A stretch of 6,289 bases of DNA from an uncultured Sphingomonadaceae bacterium (lineage in GTDB: Bacteria; Pseudomonadota; Alphaproteobacteria; Sphingomonadales; Sphingomonadaceae), in assembly GCA_946480515.1 (NCBI GenBank), contig CAMLKX010000111.1, forward strand, positions 1 through 6,289, read 5' to 3'. Each line of letters opens with the position of its first letter. The first letter of the stretch is position 1. Positions 1-6,289 of the stretch are shown in pieces. The notes under the pieces are model-generated. The model made no database searches, was not told the DNA's origin, and saw nothing but the letters and a program-made list of their open reading frames with translations. A program made the translations under genes and the position numbers.

Positions 1-1464
1 TCGGAACTCGGTGGCGAGTCGTTCAGAATCCGCTGCCACCGCTGACTCGATATTGTCCCGCGCCTTCTCCCGCACCGTCTGGCGCATGCGCTCGAACTCG
101 CGCGGATCGGTTCCCTGAAAACCGAAGATCGCCTGCTTGAAGTCGCCGACCATGAACAAGGTGCGGGTTGTCCGGTCAGAAGCGCCTGCTCCGGCAAAAA
201 ACTCCTCGGTCAAGGCCCCGACGATCGACCATTGATCGGCGTTGGTGTCCTGAGCTTCGTCCACCAGAATATGGTCCGTGCGGCTATCCAGCTTATAGCG
301 GACCCACTCGCCCATGCCCGGCATTTCAAGCAGGCGCCGAGTCCAACGGATCAGATCATCGAAATCGGCAACGCCTGAAGTCCGCTTGGCATTGGCATAG
401 GCCTCGGCAAAGGCCGCTCCGGCGCGCAGCCCGGCGGCAAGGAGCGCCACCAATGACGCCCCCCGCTGCAGGCGAAGCAACTCGGCAAGCGCATCGGCAA
501 GACGCTGACATTGTTCGGGATAGTCAGCGCAAAGCTTCAGCTGCCCCGCCTTCGCCTTGCGCAGCGTGCGCTCCTTGGTGAACACGACCGAAGCCAACAT
601 CTCCAGTTGGACCACGCGCGCTGCCGGATCTTGGGCGAGCCAGCTGTCGATGACTTCCACATGCCTGCCGCCTTCGATCGTGCCCCATCGCCGGTTGGTG
701 TCGGCGATCGCGCGCAGCAGATCGCAATCGAAGCTGTCGTCGGCACAATGGGAAGCCAGCAAGGCTTCGATCGAGTCCTCCGGCAGGTTGATCTGTCGCC
801 GCAGCCAGGTCTCCGCGGCGCCGGGAACGGTGAACAGGCGCATCGCTTCGGGCGCACGCGCGCACTGCATGAGATAGGCTTCAGCGCCCTTCTCGCCGAG
901 CCTGAGGCTGAGTTGCTGGACATCATCGATCAGGGAATGATCACGCCGAAGCTCGGCCGCGGTGATCATCGCGGCCAGCGTGTCGCGCGCGAGCTGCGAC
1001 TCTTCGCGTCCTTCGATCGGCCGGAATTGGGGAGTGATCCCAGCCTCGGCCGGGAAAGCACCAAGCAGAGTCTGGGCGAAGCTGTGAATGGTCTGGATGC
1101 GCAGCCCGCCGGCAGCATCGAGCACCCGGGCAAACAGCTGACGCGCCCGCTGCATCAGCGGCGGTGTCGGCTGCTCGCCAAGAGCAAAGAGTTCCTTGCG
1201 CAATGCGGCATCAGGAAGCCGCACCCACAGCGCCAGCCGCTCGCCCACCCGGTTCGCCATTTCGGCGGCACCCGCTTTTGTGAAGGTCAGGCACAGCAGG
1301 TGCTCGGGGAATACTCCTGACAGCAGCAGCCTCAGAACGCGGGCGGTCAGCACATGAGTCTTACCCGTTCCGGCGGACGCGGAAAGTGCGGCATGGACCT
1401 GCGGGTCGGCGGCTCGCGCCTGATCTCCCTCCAGGCGCTTCAGCGGCTTGAGTCGAACCCCCAT
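1..1464 (-). CDS. addA: AddA helicase-nuclease subunit, N-terminal 488 codons (runs off left edge)
   Basis: This is the UvrD/RecB-family (SF1) helicase subunit of AddAB, which with AddB unwinds and resects double-strand DNA ends in the cytoplasm to load RecA. I translated it by hand as one uninterrupted frame from the ATG at 1464 to base 1. Visible helicase motifs are Q15 in an N-terminal GDQ.RAAD segment, Walker A ASAGTGKT at 29-36, motif Ia TFTKAGAAEM at 60-69, IQTIHSF at 123-129, DFDDLI near 360-370, Walker B VDEAQDT at 401-407 and motif III VGDFKQAIFGFQG at 439-451. Family members are about 1,150 residues, so the C-terminal helicase half and the nuclease domain lie outside the window. The chosen ATG gives the short leader usual before Walker A. 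The only in-frame sequence further upstream is a short stretch with CTG codons, bounded by a TGA. The Shine-Dalgarno match is weak. Unusually, addB is not directly upstream; two plus-strand genes lie between them. Confidence 0.96.
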   Translation of the reverse strand, partial: MGVRLKPLKRLEGDQARAADPQVHAALSASAGTGKTHVLTARVLRLLLSGVFPEHLLCLTFTKAGAAEMANRVGERLALWVRLPDAALRKELFALGEQPTPPLMQRARQLFARVLDAAGGLRIQTIHSFAQTLLGAFPAEAGITPQFRPIEGREESQLARDTLAAMITAAELRRDHSLIDDVQQLSLRLGEKGAEAYLMQCARAPEAMRLFTVPGAAETWLRRQINLPEDSIEALLASHCADDSFDCDLLRAIADTNRRWGTIEGGRHVEVIDSWLAQDPAARVVQLEMLASVVFTKERTLRKAKAGQLKLCADYPEQCQRLADALAELLRLQRGASLVALLAAGLRAGAAFAEAYANAKRTSGVADFDDLIRWTRRLLEMPGMGEWVRYKLDSRTDHILVDEAQDTNADQWSIVGALTEEFFAGAGASDRTTRTLFMVGDFKQAIFGFQGTDPREFERMRQTVREKARDNIESAVAADSERLATEFR

Positions 1465-1517
1465 CAGGCTTCTGTAGCGGCGCTCCCAAGCCCATGCGAG
1501 CAGTTCAGTTCAGGGCA

Positions 1518-1542
1518 GGAACAATCTCGGTCTTCGCTCGCT
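1518..1542 (+). promoter_or_regulatory. Candidate EcfG-type (general stress sigma factor) promoter
   Basis: GGAAC at 1518-1522 is followed after 16 bases by CGCT at 1539-1542. The alphaproteobacterial EcfG consensus is GGAAC-N16/17-CGTT, so this is a full -35 match and a 3-of-4 -10 match with an allowed spacer. The predicted transcription start, near 1550, would leave a leader of about 25 bases that includes the AGGAG ribosome binding site. One mismatch in a short motif means a chance match is possible. Confidence 0.4.
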
Positions 1543-1562
1543 TTTTCCCGGTCCAAAACGAC

Positions 1563-1567
1563 AGGAG
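1563..1567 (+). promoter_or_regulatory. Ribosome binding site of the CHRD lipoprotein gene
   Basis: AGGAG lies 7 bases before the ATG at 1575. It fixes that ATG as the start, rather than the in-frame upstream codon at 1494, which would bury the lipoprotein signal peptide behind 27 extra residues. Confidence 0.8.
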
Positions 1568-1574
1568 TGGGACA

Positions 1575-2024
1575 ATGAAGCGTATTGCCTTGCTGGCGCT
1601 CGGCACCGCCACCTTTGCGCTGGCCGGATGTTCAACCACCGAGGAGTCCGTTGCCGAAGCCGTCGGCACCACCCACCAGGCGGAAATGACGGGTGCCGCG
1701 GAAGTGCCCGGTCCGGGAGATCCAGACGGCACTGGCCGCGCTGAGGTATCGATCGTCGATGCGACCGATAACCTTTGCTACGAGGTGAAGGACGTCGCCA
1801 ACCTGAGTCCAGTGGTTGCCGCGCACATCCATCGCGGTGCTGCGGGCGAAGCCGGCCCGCCGGTGGTTCCGCTGATTGTTGACAGCACCGGCCGTGGCAA
1901 AGCCTGTGCAAAGATCGACGGTTCGCTCGCGGATGACATCAAGAACAACCCCGCGCAGTTCCACGTCAATCTCCACACGGCTGATTTCCCCGCGGGGGCA
2001 ATCCGGGGCCAACTTCACCGTTGA
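1575..2024 (+). CDS. CHRD-domain lipoprotein, 149 aa
   Basis: This is a predicted secreted lipoprotein consisting of a signal peptide and one CHRD domain. Residues 1-18 form a lipoprotein signal (MKR, a hydrophobic stretch, then the lipobox LAGC at 16-19), so C19 should be lipidated. Ser at +2 is not the inner-membrane retention Asp, which suggests the outer membrane. A low-complexity, acidic linker to about residue 34 leads into the CHRD domain (about 35-149). The domain is recognised by AAHIHRGAAGEAGPPVV at 82-98 and by the C-terminal FHVNLHTADFPAGAIRGQL at 129-147. The CHRD fold was named from chordin; its bacterial role is not established, so no function is assigned. C68 and C111 are the only cysteines of the mature domain and could form a disulfide. 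The gene faces away from addA, has a good ribosome binding site and a candidate stress promoter, and is followed by a hairpin. Confidence 0.93.
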   Translation: MKRIALLALGTATFALAGCSTTEESVAEAVGTTHQAEMTGAAEVPGPGDPDGTGRAEVSIVDATDNLCYEVKDVANLSPVVAAHIHRGAAGEAGPPVVPLIVDSTGRGKACAKIDGSLADDIKNNPAQFHVNLHTADFPAGAIRGQLHR

Positions 2025-2031
2025 CGACTGA

Positions 2032-2068
2032 CTGAGCGAACCGGCATTCGTCGGTTCGCTCGGCCTTT
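2032..2068 (+). terminator. Hairpin, probable intrinsic terminator after the CHRD gene
   Basis: GAGCGAACCG at 2034-2043 is perfectly complementary to CGGTTCGCTC at 2052-2061. The stem extends inward by a G-U and a C-G pair, closing on an ATTC tetraloop. It starts 9 bases after the lipoprotein stop. The T-tract that follows is short (CCTTTC at 2064-2069), so termination may be incomplete. On the minus strand no T-run follows the hairpin, so it is not a good terminator for transcription leaving addB. Confidence 0.65.
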
Positions 2069-2073
2069 CAATC

Positions 2074-2078
2074 AAGGA
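2074..2078 (+). promoter_or_regulatory. Ribosome binding site of the 44-aa membrane protein gene
   Basis: AAGGA lies 8 bases before the GTG at 2087. It is the main signal that this short frame is translated from a non-ATG start. Confidence 0.65.
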
Positions 2079-2086
2079 AAAGATTT

Positions 2087-2221
2087 GTGTCGGAAGAAAG
2101 CGCTCAGGAGCGCCGCAACAAGTTGGTGACGACTGGGGTCGCCGTGGGGATCGGCTCAGCCGCCATTGTCGCCGCGTTACTCTATGCGTCCAAGCTCAAG
2201 AAACCGCGCAGCAAGAGCTGA
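2087..2221 (+). CDS. Small single-span membrane protein, 44 aa, GTG start
   Basis: I do not recognise a named family, but the frame looks real. It starts at GTG after AAGGA and ends at a TGA 5 bases short of the addB stop. The N-terminus (SEESAQERRNK) is charged. Residues 13-34 form one hydrophobic, Gly/Ala/Val-rich helix (VTTGVAVGIGSAAIVAALLY), and the tail is strongly basic (KLKKPRSKS). The basic residues after the helix and the charged head fit a small inner-membrane protein, with the positive tail probably cytoplasmic. Short proteins of this shape are common in sphingomonads (recalled, not searched). No promoter is visible between the upstream hairpin and the gene, so it may depend on read-through from the lipoprotein gene. 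Function unknown. Confidence 0.72.
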   Translation: MSEESAQERRNKLVTTGVAVGIGSAAIVAALLYASKLKKPRSKS

Positions 2222-2226
2222 CACGC

Positions 2227-5136
2227 TCAGGCGCGTCCGTACCATTCCTCAAGCCGCATCAGCTGGTCATAGTCGCCATAGGGCGCATAGGCGGGGTGAA
2301 GCTTGGCCGTGAACGGTTCGCCGCCCCTCAGGTAAGCGGCCGCGATTGCCACGAACTGGCGCTCCGCCTGGTCGAGGAATTCGATGGGACCGATTTCCTT
2401 GTCGGCAGCCACGAGCTTGCCGAAGCTGCCGTTGGCTTTGGCCAGCGACCAATATTCATGCCTGCCGGCGTCCCCTGTGATCGACGGAAAGCCGCCGCTT
2501 CGTCCGATGAGCCCGAGGAGTCCGAGCTGGAGCGCGAAGCCTTCCGTGACCGCCTTCGACGTTGGAGGCTTGCCGGTCTTGTAATCGACGATCACCAGCT
2601 TGCCGTCGAGCAGCCGGTCGATGCGATCGGCTTTTCCATAAACGGTCACTCCGCCGATCAGTGCTTCTCCGCTGACCTCGGCGGCCACCGCTCGGCGCCC
2701 CTGATCCCGATGAGAGCGCTCCGTCCGCGCAATCCAATCGATCGCTTCAAGCAGCCGCGGCTGCCATAAGGCGCGAAGCATCGGGTGGATGGCCTCGCCC
2801 TCGACCAGCGCTTTCGCGCGATCGAGTAGCCGGTCAGGATCGCTGTCATCCTGCTTAAGCCACTCCTCGAGCACTTTATGGACGGCCGTCCCCTTCCACG
2901 CAGCGCTATGCTCGGCGTCAACCGGATCAAGCTTCGACAGCTTGAGCATCGCGTTCGCGTAGAAGGCGAACGGATCAGCCTTCAACCGATCCACGGCCGT
3001 AACGCGAATGCGATCGGGACGGTCCTCGACCGGTGGATCCGGCGCTGGACGATCGACCGGACTTGCAGAAACCGGCTGATCGAGCGCGGCGACCATCCGT
3101 TCGAGCCGCGTGTCACGGGTAAGACCTCCAGTCATCGCCTGCAGGCGCAACCAAAAGCGGGACGCGACCGTGGGCGAACGGGAGTCGCGCCTCGCCCTCG
3201 TCAACAGCACCGAAGGGGCACCCAGGGCGCTGGAGAAATCATGCGCGGAGAGCCCGCTTCTGAATTCGAGACCGGGAAGGCCAAGATGGGCGCGGATCTT
3301 CGGCGCGAGCCAGGGATCAGGGGGCGGAAGCGCAGGCCATACGCCTTCGTTCAAGCTGCCGAGGATCATCAGATCGGCTTGATGCAGCCGGGCTTCAAGC
3401 AGACCGCGGATCGCAAGCCGAGGATGGCTTCCATAGGCTGGCCGAACCACTCGCTGATCGAGCAATTGGCGGAGCATCGGCACTGCTTCGGCGGCGGTCA
3501 CCGACAGGCTTGTAGCCGCAGGCGAATTCTCGATTTCGACCAGCAACTCGCCCATCATTCGTCCGGCGGGGCCACGCCATGCACCCTCGCCCGCAAGCGC
3601 GGTTGCACATTCGCGGATCGCACCGGCCCACGCCGCAAAGGTCAGCACTGTCGAGAACCGCTGTTCGAGCGGAGCAATCGCAGGACGAACCTGGGTCCAC
3701 GCCGGCGTTGACCCGAGCAGCTGATCCAGGCCGGCTAAACCCGCGGGTGGACGTGGGCCGCGCAGCTTAAGGTCCAGCGCACGCGCCGCATCGAGCCATT
3801 GCTGCCGCGCCTCGCCGTCCCGCACCAGCGGATGCTTGATCAGGGCAAGCAGCGCGACTGGCCCCAGCCGGTCGGCTGCTGCCGCCGCAATTGCCAGCAG
3901 CAGGGTTCCGGCAGGCTCGCTGGACAGTGGGGAACCGGCACTGTCGTCAGCAGCGACATTCCATCTGCGGAGAAGCGCCGAGACTCGGGCCGCGAGCGCC
4001 CGGTCCGGAGTGACCAGCGCCGCGGTTCGTCCTGGCGTCTCGAGCACTTCGCGCATTGCCAGCGCGATGGCCTGCGCTTCGCTCGCCGGGTCGGGGAACT
4101 CGGCGCAGCGAACCCCGGTCAGACGCCGCTCGGCGGAGGGCAACTCGTTCCATTTGTCGCTGAAGTCGGCCGCGGTCATCGCATTGGCGACGGCGCGGCC
4201 GCGAACCGCCTGCGCAGCGGGCGCTCCACCGCCTCGCCAGACGCCGACCTCCGCACGGGCAACGCCGATCCGGTCAAGCAGCAACTTGAGGTGAAACTGC
4301 GGATGGGTCTCCTCTGGCCTTCGCCCGTCGACCGGGCCGAGCGCGTCCCACTCCTGCTCGCCCATGACCCGGTCGAGGGCTAGGCCGGGAAGAACAACTG
4401 CGCCTTGCGGCATCCGGGCAATGGTGGCGAGAAGCGCCGCTACGGCCGGCGCAGCGGTGGTGATTCCGGCAGCGATCGTGAAACCATCCGGCGGGGAGTT
4501 CAACCACCGCCCGGCCAGCGAGCGCAACAGCCGGTTGCGCCGGTCGGCGAGGTCGATCCGGCCCATCCGGGCAAGCTCGCGCGGCCAATCGTCGAGCAGC
4601 ACGCGCAGCTTATCTAGCGACATCTGCCAATGGGCGGCGAGGTCGGGCGCATCATCGACTGCCCCGGCGAGGCGCGAGATATCCACTTCCTCAATCGTCA
4701 GCGCGTCGATCGTGCGCTCGAGGTCGGCAGCGAGACGAAGCGCTTCCCCCGGCAGCATCGCAGTGCCGGAATGTGTCCGGACCAGATTGGCAAGGGTGAG
4801 CAGGCGCTGGAGCGGATCGATGGCGGGCGGAATAGGCGGATCATCGGCGTCAGCCGGGTCCAGAGCAGCACCGATCCGTTCGGAAATCTCAGGGTCGCCA
4901 ATCGGGATCAGGCGCGGCATCAGCAAACCTCCGCCACTGTGCCGAACAAACGCCTCGATCAGCGTTCCGACCGCGCGATTATTCGGCAGCAGGATTCGCC
5001 CTCGCGCAAAGGCCAGCGGGTCCTTGCCGAACCTCGCGATCACTCCGGAGGCGAGCGAGTCAGCGAACGACCGGTGCGACGGGATCGTCCACACCGCTGG
5101 ACTTCCGAGCCGCGGCTCGGCGGGCGCCTCAGGCAT
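2227..5136 (-). CDS. addB: AddB, double-strand break repair nuclease subunit, alphaproteobacterial type, 969 aa
   Basis: This is the partner of AddA in the AddAB helicase-nuclease. It has a helicase-like N-terminal region and a C-terminal RecB-type PD-(D/E)XK nuclease. Near the start, LPNNR at 50-54 lies in the segment that aligns to the helicase fold; I see no Walker A motif, so ATP-driven motion would rest with AddA. A conserved ILGSLNEGVWP lies at 591-601. The nuclease begins near 711 (RVTAVDRLKADPFAFY). Its likely catalytic residues are H753 (GTAVH), D837 (GKADRID), D851 and K853 (DYKTG). The cysteines that bind an iron-sulfur cluster in Bacillus AddB are not seen around the nuclease. The ATG overlaps the end of murU by 8 bases (ATGCCTGA) and lacks a clear Shine-Dalgarno, suggesting translational coupling. 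The gene ends tail to tail with a small plus-strand gene instead of running into addA. Confidence 0.96.
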   Translation of the reverse strand: MPEAPAEPRLGSPAVWTIPSHRSFADSLASGVIARFGKDPLAFARGRILLPNNRAVGTLIEAFVRHSGGGLLMPRLIPIGDPEISERIGAALDPADADDPPIPPAIDPLQRLLTLANLVRTHSGTAMLPGEALRLAADLERTIDALTIEEVDISRLAGAVDDAPDLAAHWQMSLDKLRVLLDDWPRELARMGRIDLADRRNRLLRSLAGRWLNSPPDGFTIAAGITTAAPAVAALLATIARMPQGAVVLPGLALDRVMGEQEWDALGPVDGRRPEETHPQFHLKLLLDRIGVARAEVGVWRGGGAPAAQAVRGRAVANAMTAADFSDKWNELPSAERRLTGVRCAEFPDPASEAQAIALAMREVLETPGRTAALVTPDRALAARVSALLRRWNVAADDSAGSPLSSEPAGTLLLAIAAAAADRLGPVALLALIKHPLVRDGEARQQWLDAARALDLKLRGPRPPAGLAGLDQLLGSTPAWTQVRPAIAPLEQRFSTVLTFAAWAGAIRECATALAGEGAWRGPAGRMMGELLVEIENSPAATSLSVTAAEAVPMLRQLLDQRVVRPAYGSHPRLAIRGLLEARLHQADLMILGSLNEGVWPALPPPDPWLAPKIRAHLGLPGLEFRSGLSAHDFSSALGAPSVLLTRARRDSRSPTVASRFWLRLQAMTGGLTRDTRLERMVAALDQPVSASPVDRPAPDPPVEDRPDRIRVTAVDRLKADPFAFYANAMLKLSKLDPVDAEHSAAWKGTAVHKVLEEWLKQDDSDPDRLLDRAKALVEGEAIHPMLRALWQPRLLEAIDWIARTERSHRDQGRRAVAAEVSGEALIGGVTVYGKADRIDRLLDGKLVIVDYKTGKPPTSKAVTEGFALQLGLLGLIGRSGGFPSITGDAGRHEYWSLAKANGSFGKLVAADKEIGPIEFLDQAERQFVAIAAAYLRGGEPFTAKLHPAYAPYGDYDQLMRLEEWYGRA

Positions 5137-5890
5137 GAGTGAGAACGGACTCGGTGGCCCTCACTGCTTCCGGAGTCCCGACGTCGAACCACAAGCCCTG
5201 GTGGACCGCTCCGAAACAGCGGCCCTCCTCGATCGCCCGATCCCACAAGATGTTGGTGGAAAACGGACCATCCGGAGAGTCCCGCAGCAGGCGCTTGGAA
5301 ATGATCTGGATTCCCGTGAACACAAAGGGCGCGACGCGGCCCCTCACCCGGCGGCGTAGCCGTCCATGCGAATCCATGTGGAAGTCCCCAAGCCCGCGGT
5401 GGTTTCCGGCTCTAGCCTGGGGAACCACCAGCAGGAGCGCATCCATCCGCGCTTGATCCCAATGCGACGCAAGCAGCCGGATCGTATCGACCGGTCCATC
5501 AATCCAGAAATTGTCGCTGTTGACCACCAGGAAGGGATCGCAGTCGATCATCGGCTCGGCGTGGATCAGTCCACCGCCGGTCTCGAGCAGTTCCACGCGC
5601 TCGTCGGAAACGCTCACGTCAAGGTCCTTCGCATGCGTTGCGAGGTGCGCTTCGAGAGCATCGGCGAGGTAGTGGACGTTGACGACAATCCGCCCGACGC
5701 CGGCGGCGCGAAGCCGGTCGAGCACATGATCGATCAGCGCTTTCCCGGCGACCTCCACCAATGGCTTGGGCCGAGTGGCGGTGAGGGGCCGCATACGCTT
5801 GCCCAGCCCGGCCGCCATGACCATCGCCGTATGCGGGACCGAGGTCGCGATCTCGGCCCGTAGCCGGAGCGCCTTGGCCGCACCGCTCAA
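5129..5890 (-). CDS. murU: MurU-type N-acetylmuramate-1-phosphate uridylyltransferase, 253 aa, TTG start
   Basis: This is a sugar-1-phosphate nucleotidyltransferase that would convert MurNAc-1-phosphate and UTP to UDP-MurNAc in cytoplasmic peptidoglycan recycling. The fold signature GLGKRMRPLT is at 28-37, followed by RPKPL at 40-44, ETGGG at 103-107, NSDNFW at 124-129 (metal and nucleotide site) and WFDVGTPE at 234-241 (second metal Asp, D236). The assignment to MurU rather than another nucleotidyltransferase rests on size and on the amgK gene directly upstream. I chose the TTG at 5890: it overlaps the amgK stop as TTGA and has GGGAG 8 bases upstream. The first ATG, codon 23, would begin inside the first beta strand and has no Shine-Dalgarno. 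The longer frame back to 6052 would cover most of the amgK end and is not believed. Confidence 0.9.
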   Translation of the reverse strand: MSGAAKALRLRAEIATSVPHTAMVMAAGLGKRMRPLTATRPKPLVEVAGKALIDHVLDRLRAAGVGRIVVNVHYLADALEAHLATHAKDLDVSVSDERVELLETGGGLIHAEPMIDCDPFLVVNSDNFWIDGPVDTIRLLASHWDQARMDALLLVVPQARAGNHRGLGDFHMDSHGRLRRRVRGRVAPFVFTGIQIISKRLLRDSPDGPFSTNILWDRAIEEGRCFGAVHQGLWFDVGTPEAVRATESVLTHA

Positions 5891-6289
5891 GCGAGATGCT
5901 CCCGCCACGCGTCCGCGCGCATCTCCAACGGGAGATTGGCATCGAACCAGGCGCGCACCGGCGCAAGCGCAGGATGACGCAAACTGTCTTCCAAGTGCGC
6001 CCAGACACGCGGTTGCAGCGGCAGATAGTGCGGTTTTGAGTCCCGCTTCCACAAACGCGTGAAGATGCCCAGGATCTTGGAATTCCGCTGAGCCCCCAGC
6101 ACATGATAGTCGGCCAGGAATTGCTCCCGATCGGAAATGCCGGCGTCGCGGATGTAGCGCTCGATCATCTCTTGTTCGAGGCCGGGCGAGACATCGCGCC
6201 GCGCGTCCTTGAGCAGCGACACCAGGTCATAAGCCCGATGCCCGGCGAGAGCGTCCACACGCCGACGATCATCATCAGGTTCGCGTCCG
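5887..6289 (-). CDS. amgK: AmgK-type anomeric MurNAc/GlcNAc kinase, C-terminal part (runs off right edge; possible frame break)
   Basis: This is the C-terminal part of an aminoglycoside-phosphotransferase-fold sugar kinase. AmgK phosphorylates MurNAc (and GlcNAc) at C1 and supplies MurU. The frame shows ALAGHRAYDLVSLLKDARRDV, the segment that normally follows the DFQD metal-binding motif. After it come a helical region with YHVLGAQRNSKILGIF and LWKRD, and an HPALAPVRAWFDANLP end typical of the family. The stop overlaps the murU TTG. Only 133 residues are visible, against about 330 in a full protein. The first ten visible codons in this frame do not match the family and lack DFQ. In another frame the same bases give DANLMMI, resembling the catalytic-loop (HADNLM) segment expected there. 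This suggests a small deletion with frameshift, so the gene could be a pseudogene. The evidence is cut short by the window edge. Confidence 0.82.
   Translation of the reverse strand, partial: GREPDDDRRRVDALAGHRAYDLVSLLKDARRDVSPGLEQEMIERYIRDAGISDREQFLADYHVLGAQRNSKILGIFTRLWKRDSKPHYLPLQPRVWAHLEDSLRHPALAPVRAWFDANLPLEMRADAWREHLA
5899..5903 (-). promoter_or_regulatory. Ribosome binding site deciding the murU TTG start
   Basis: On the minus strand GGGAG sits 8 bases before the TTG at 5890-5888, inside the last codons of amgK. No comparable site precedes the downstream ATG codons of murU. Confidence 0.65.

Larger units (their letters stand above)
1465..1574. promoter_or_regulatory. Divergent intergenic region between addA and the CHRD lipoprotein gene
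   Basis: These 110 bases separate the addA start (minus) from the lipoprotein start (plus), so they should hold both promoters if addA has its own. On the plus strand there is an EcfG-like candidate, listed separately, and a clear ribosome binding site. On the minus strand I see no convincing -35/-10 pair for addA; a TTGGAC near 1550 has no good -10 partner. A short tandem CAGTTCAGTTCAG lies at 1501-1513. Its role is unknown and it may be chance. Confidence 0.5.

Noticed and set aside
511..1320. 269-codon plus-strand open frame
   Set aside because: It lies antisense to addA, whose frame shows an ordered set of SF1 helicase motifs. The plus-strand translation has no recognisable domain and is a GC-rich shadow.
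1494..1574. Upstream extension of the CHRD gene by 27 codons
   Set aside because: It would bury the signal peptide and lipobox. The AGGAG site points to the ATG at 1575.
1632..2075. 147-codon minus-strand frame across the addB-addA gap
   Set aside because: It is antisense to the CHRD gene, shows no domain, and does not resemble a remnant of addA or addB.
2878..3711. 277-codon plus-strand open frame
   Set aside because: It is antisense to the conserved AddB coding frame, with composition typical of a shadow.
2227..5136. Iron-sulfur AddB of the Bacillus type
   Set aside because: The paired cysteines around the nuclease are not visible, and the protein reads as the shorter alphaproteobacterial AddB.
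4364..5359. 331-codon plus-strand open frame
   Set aside because: It is antisense to addB and the murU end, is Arg/Ser/Pro-rich low complexity, and has no ribosome binding site or domain.
5891..6052. Upstream extension of murU to a 307-codon protein
   Set aside because: This segment is out-of-frame amgK coding sequence. The TTG at 5890 has the Shine-Dalgarno and the stop overlap.
1..6289. Mobile element, CRISPR array, tRNA or phage genes
   Set aside because: I saw no terminal inverted repeats, transposase motifs, regular spaced repeats or tRNA-like folds on either strand. The two plus-strand genes between addB and addA carry no transfer hallmarks.

Overview
The window is GC-rich DNA that looks like an alphaproteobacterial, most likely sphingomonad, chromosome. 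The evidence is an AddB of the alphaproteobacterial type, an amgK-murU-addB-addA gene order on the minus strand, and protein wording typical of that group. This taxonomic call is inference from recalled families; no search was run.

Layout, following minus-strand transcription from right to left. The 3' part of amgK (MurNAc/GlcNAc anomeric kinase) enters from the right edge. It is followed by murU (MurNAc-1-P uridylyltransferase), whose TTG start overlaps the amgK stop, and by addB, which overlaps murU by 8 bases. A 762-bp interval with two plus-strand genes comes next. The first codes for a CHRD-domain lipoprotein; the second is a 44-codon gene for a single-span membrane protein. A strong hairpin lies between them. 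Beyond this interval addA resumes on the minus strand and runs off the left edge with 488 codons visible.

Two functional groups are present. AmgK and MurU recycle peptidoglycan MurNAc into UDP-MurNAc, bypassing the fosfomycin-sensitive de novo step. AddA and AddB form the helicase-nuclease that processes double-strand DNA ends for RecA-mediated repair. The plus-strand pair looks like a small envelope module. A GGAAC-N16-CGCT sequence upstream of the lipoprotein gene resembles an EcfG (general stress) promoter.

Three points deserve a second look. First, addB and addA are physically separated by opposite-strand genes, so addA either has its own promoter or is fed by a transcript antisense to the insert (a noncontiguous-operon layout). 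Second, the amgK reading frame appears to break close to the right edge, near the expected metal-binding DFQD motif. Third, the 44-codon membrane-protein gene is easily missed because of its size and GTG start. I saw no tRNA, rRNA, CRISPR array, insertion sequence or phage gene, and I do not claim a wholly new system here.
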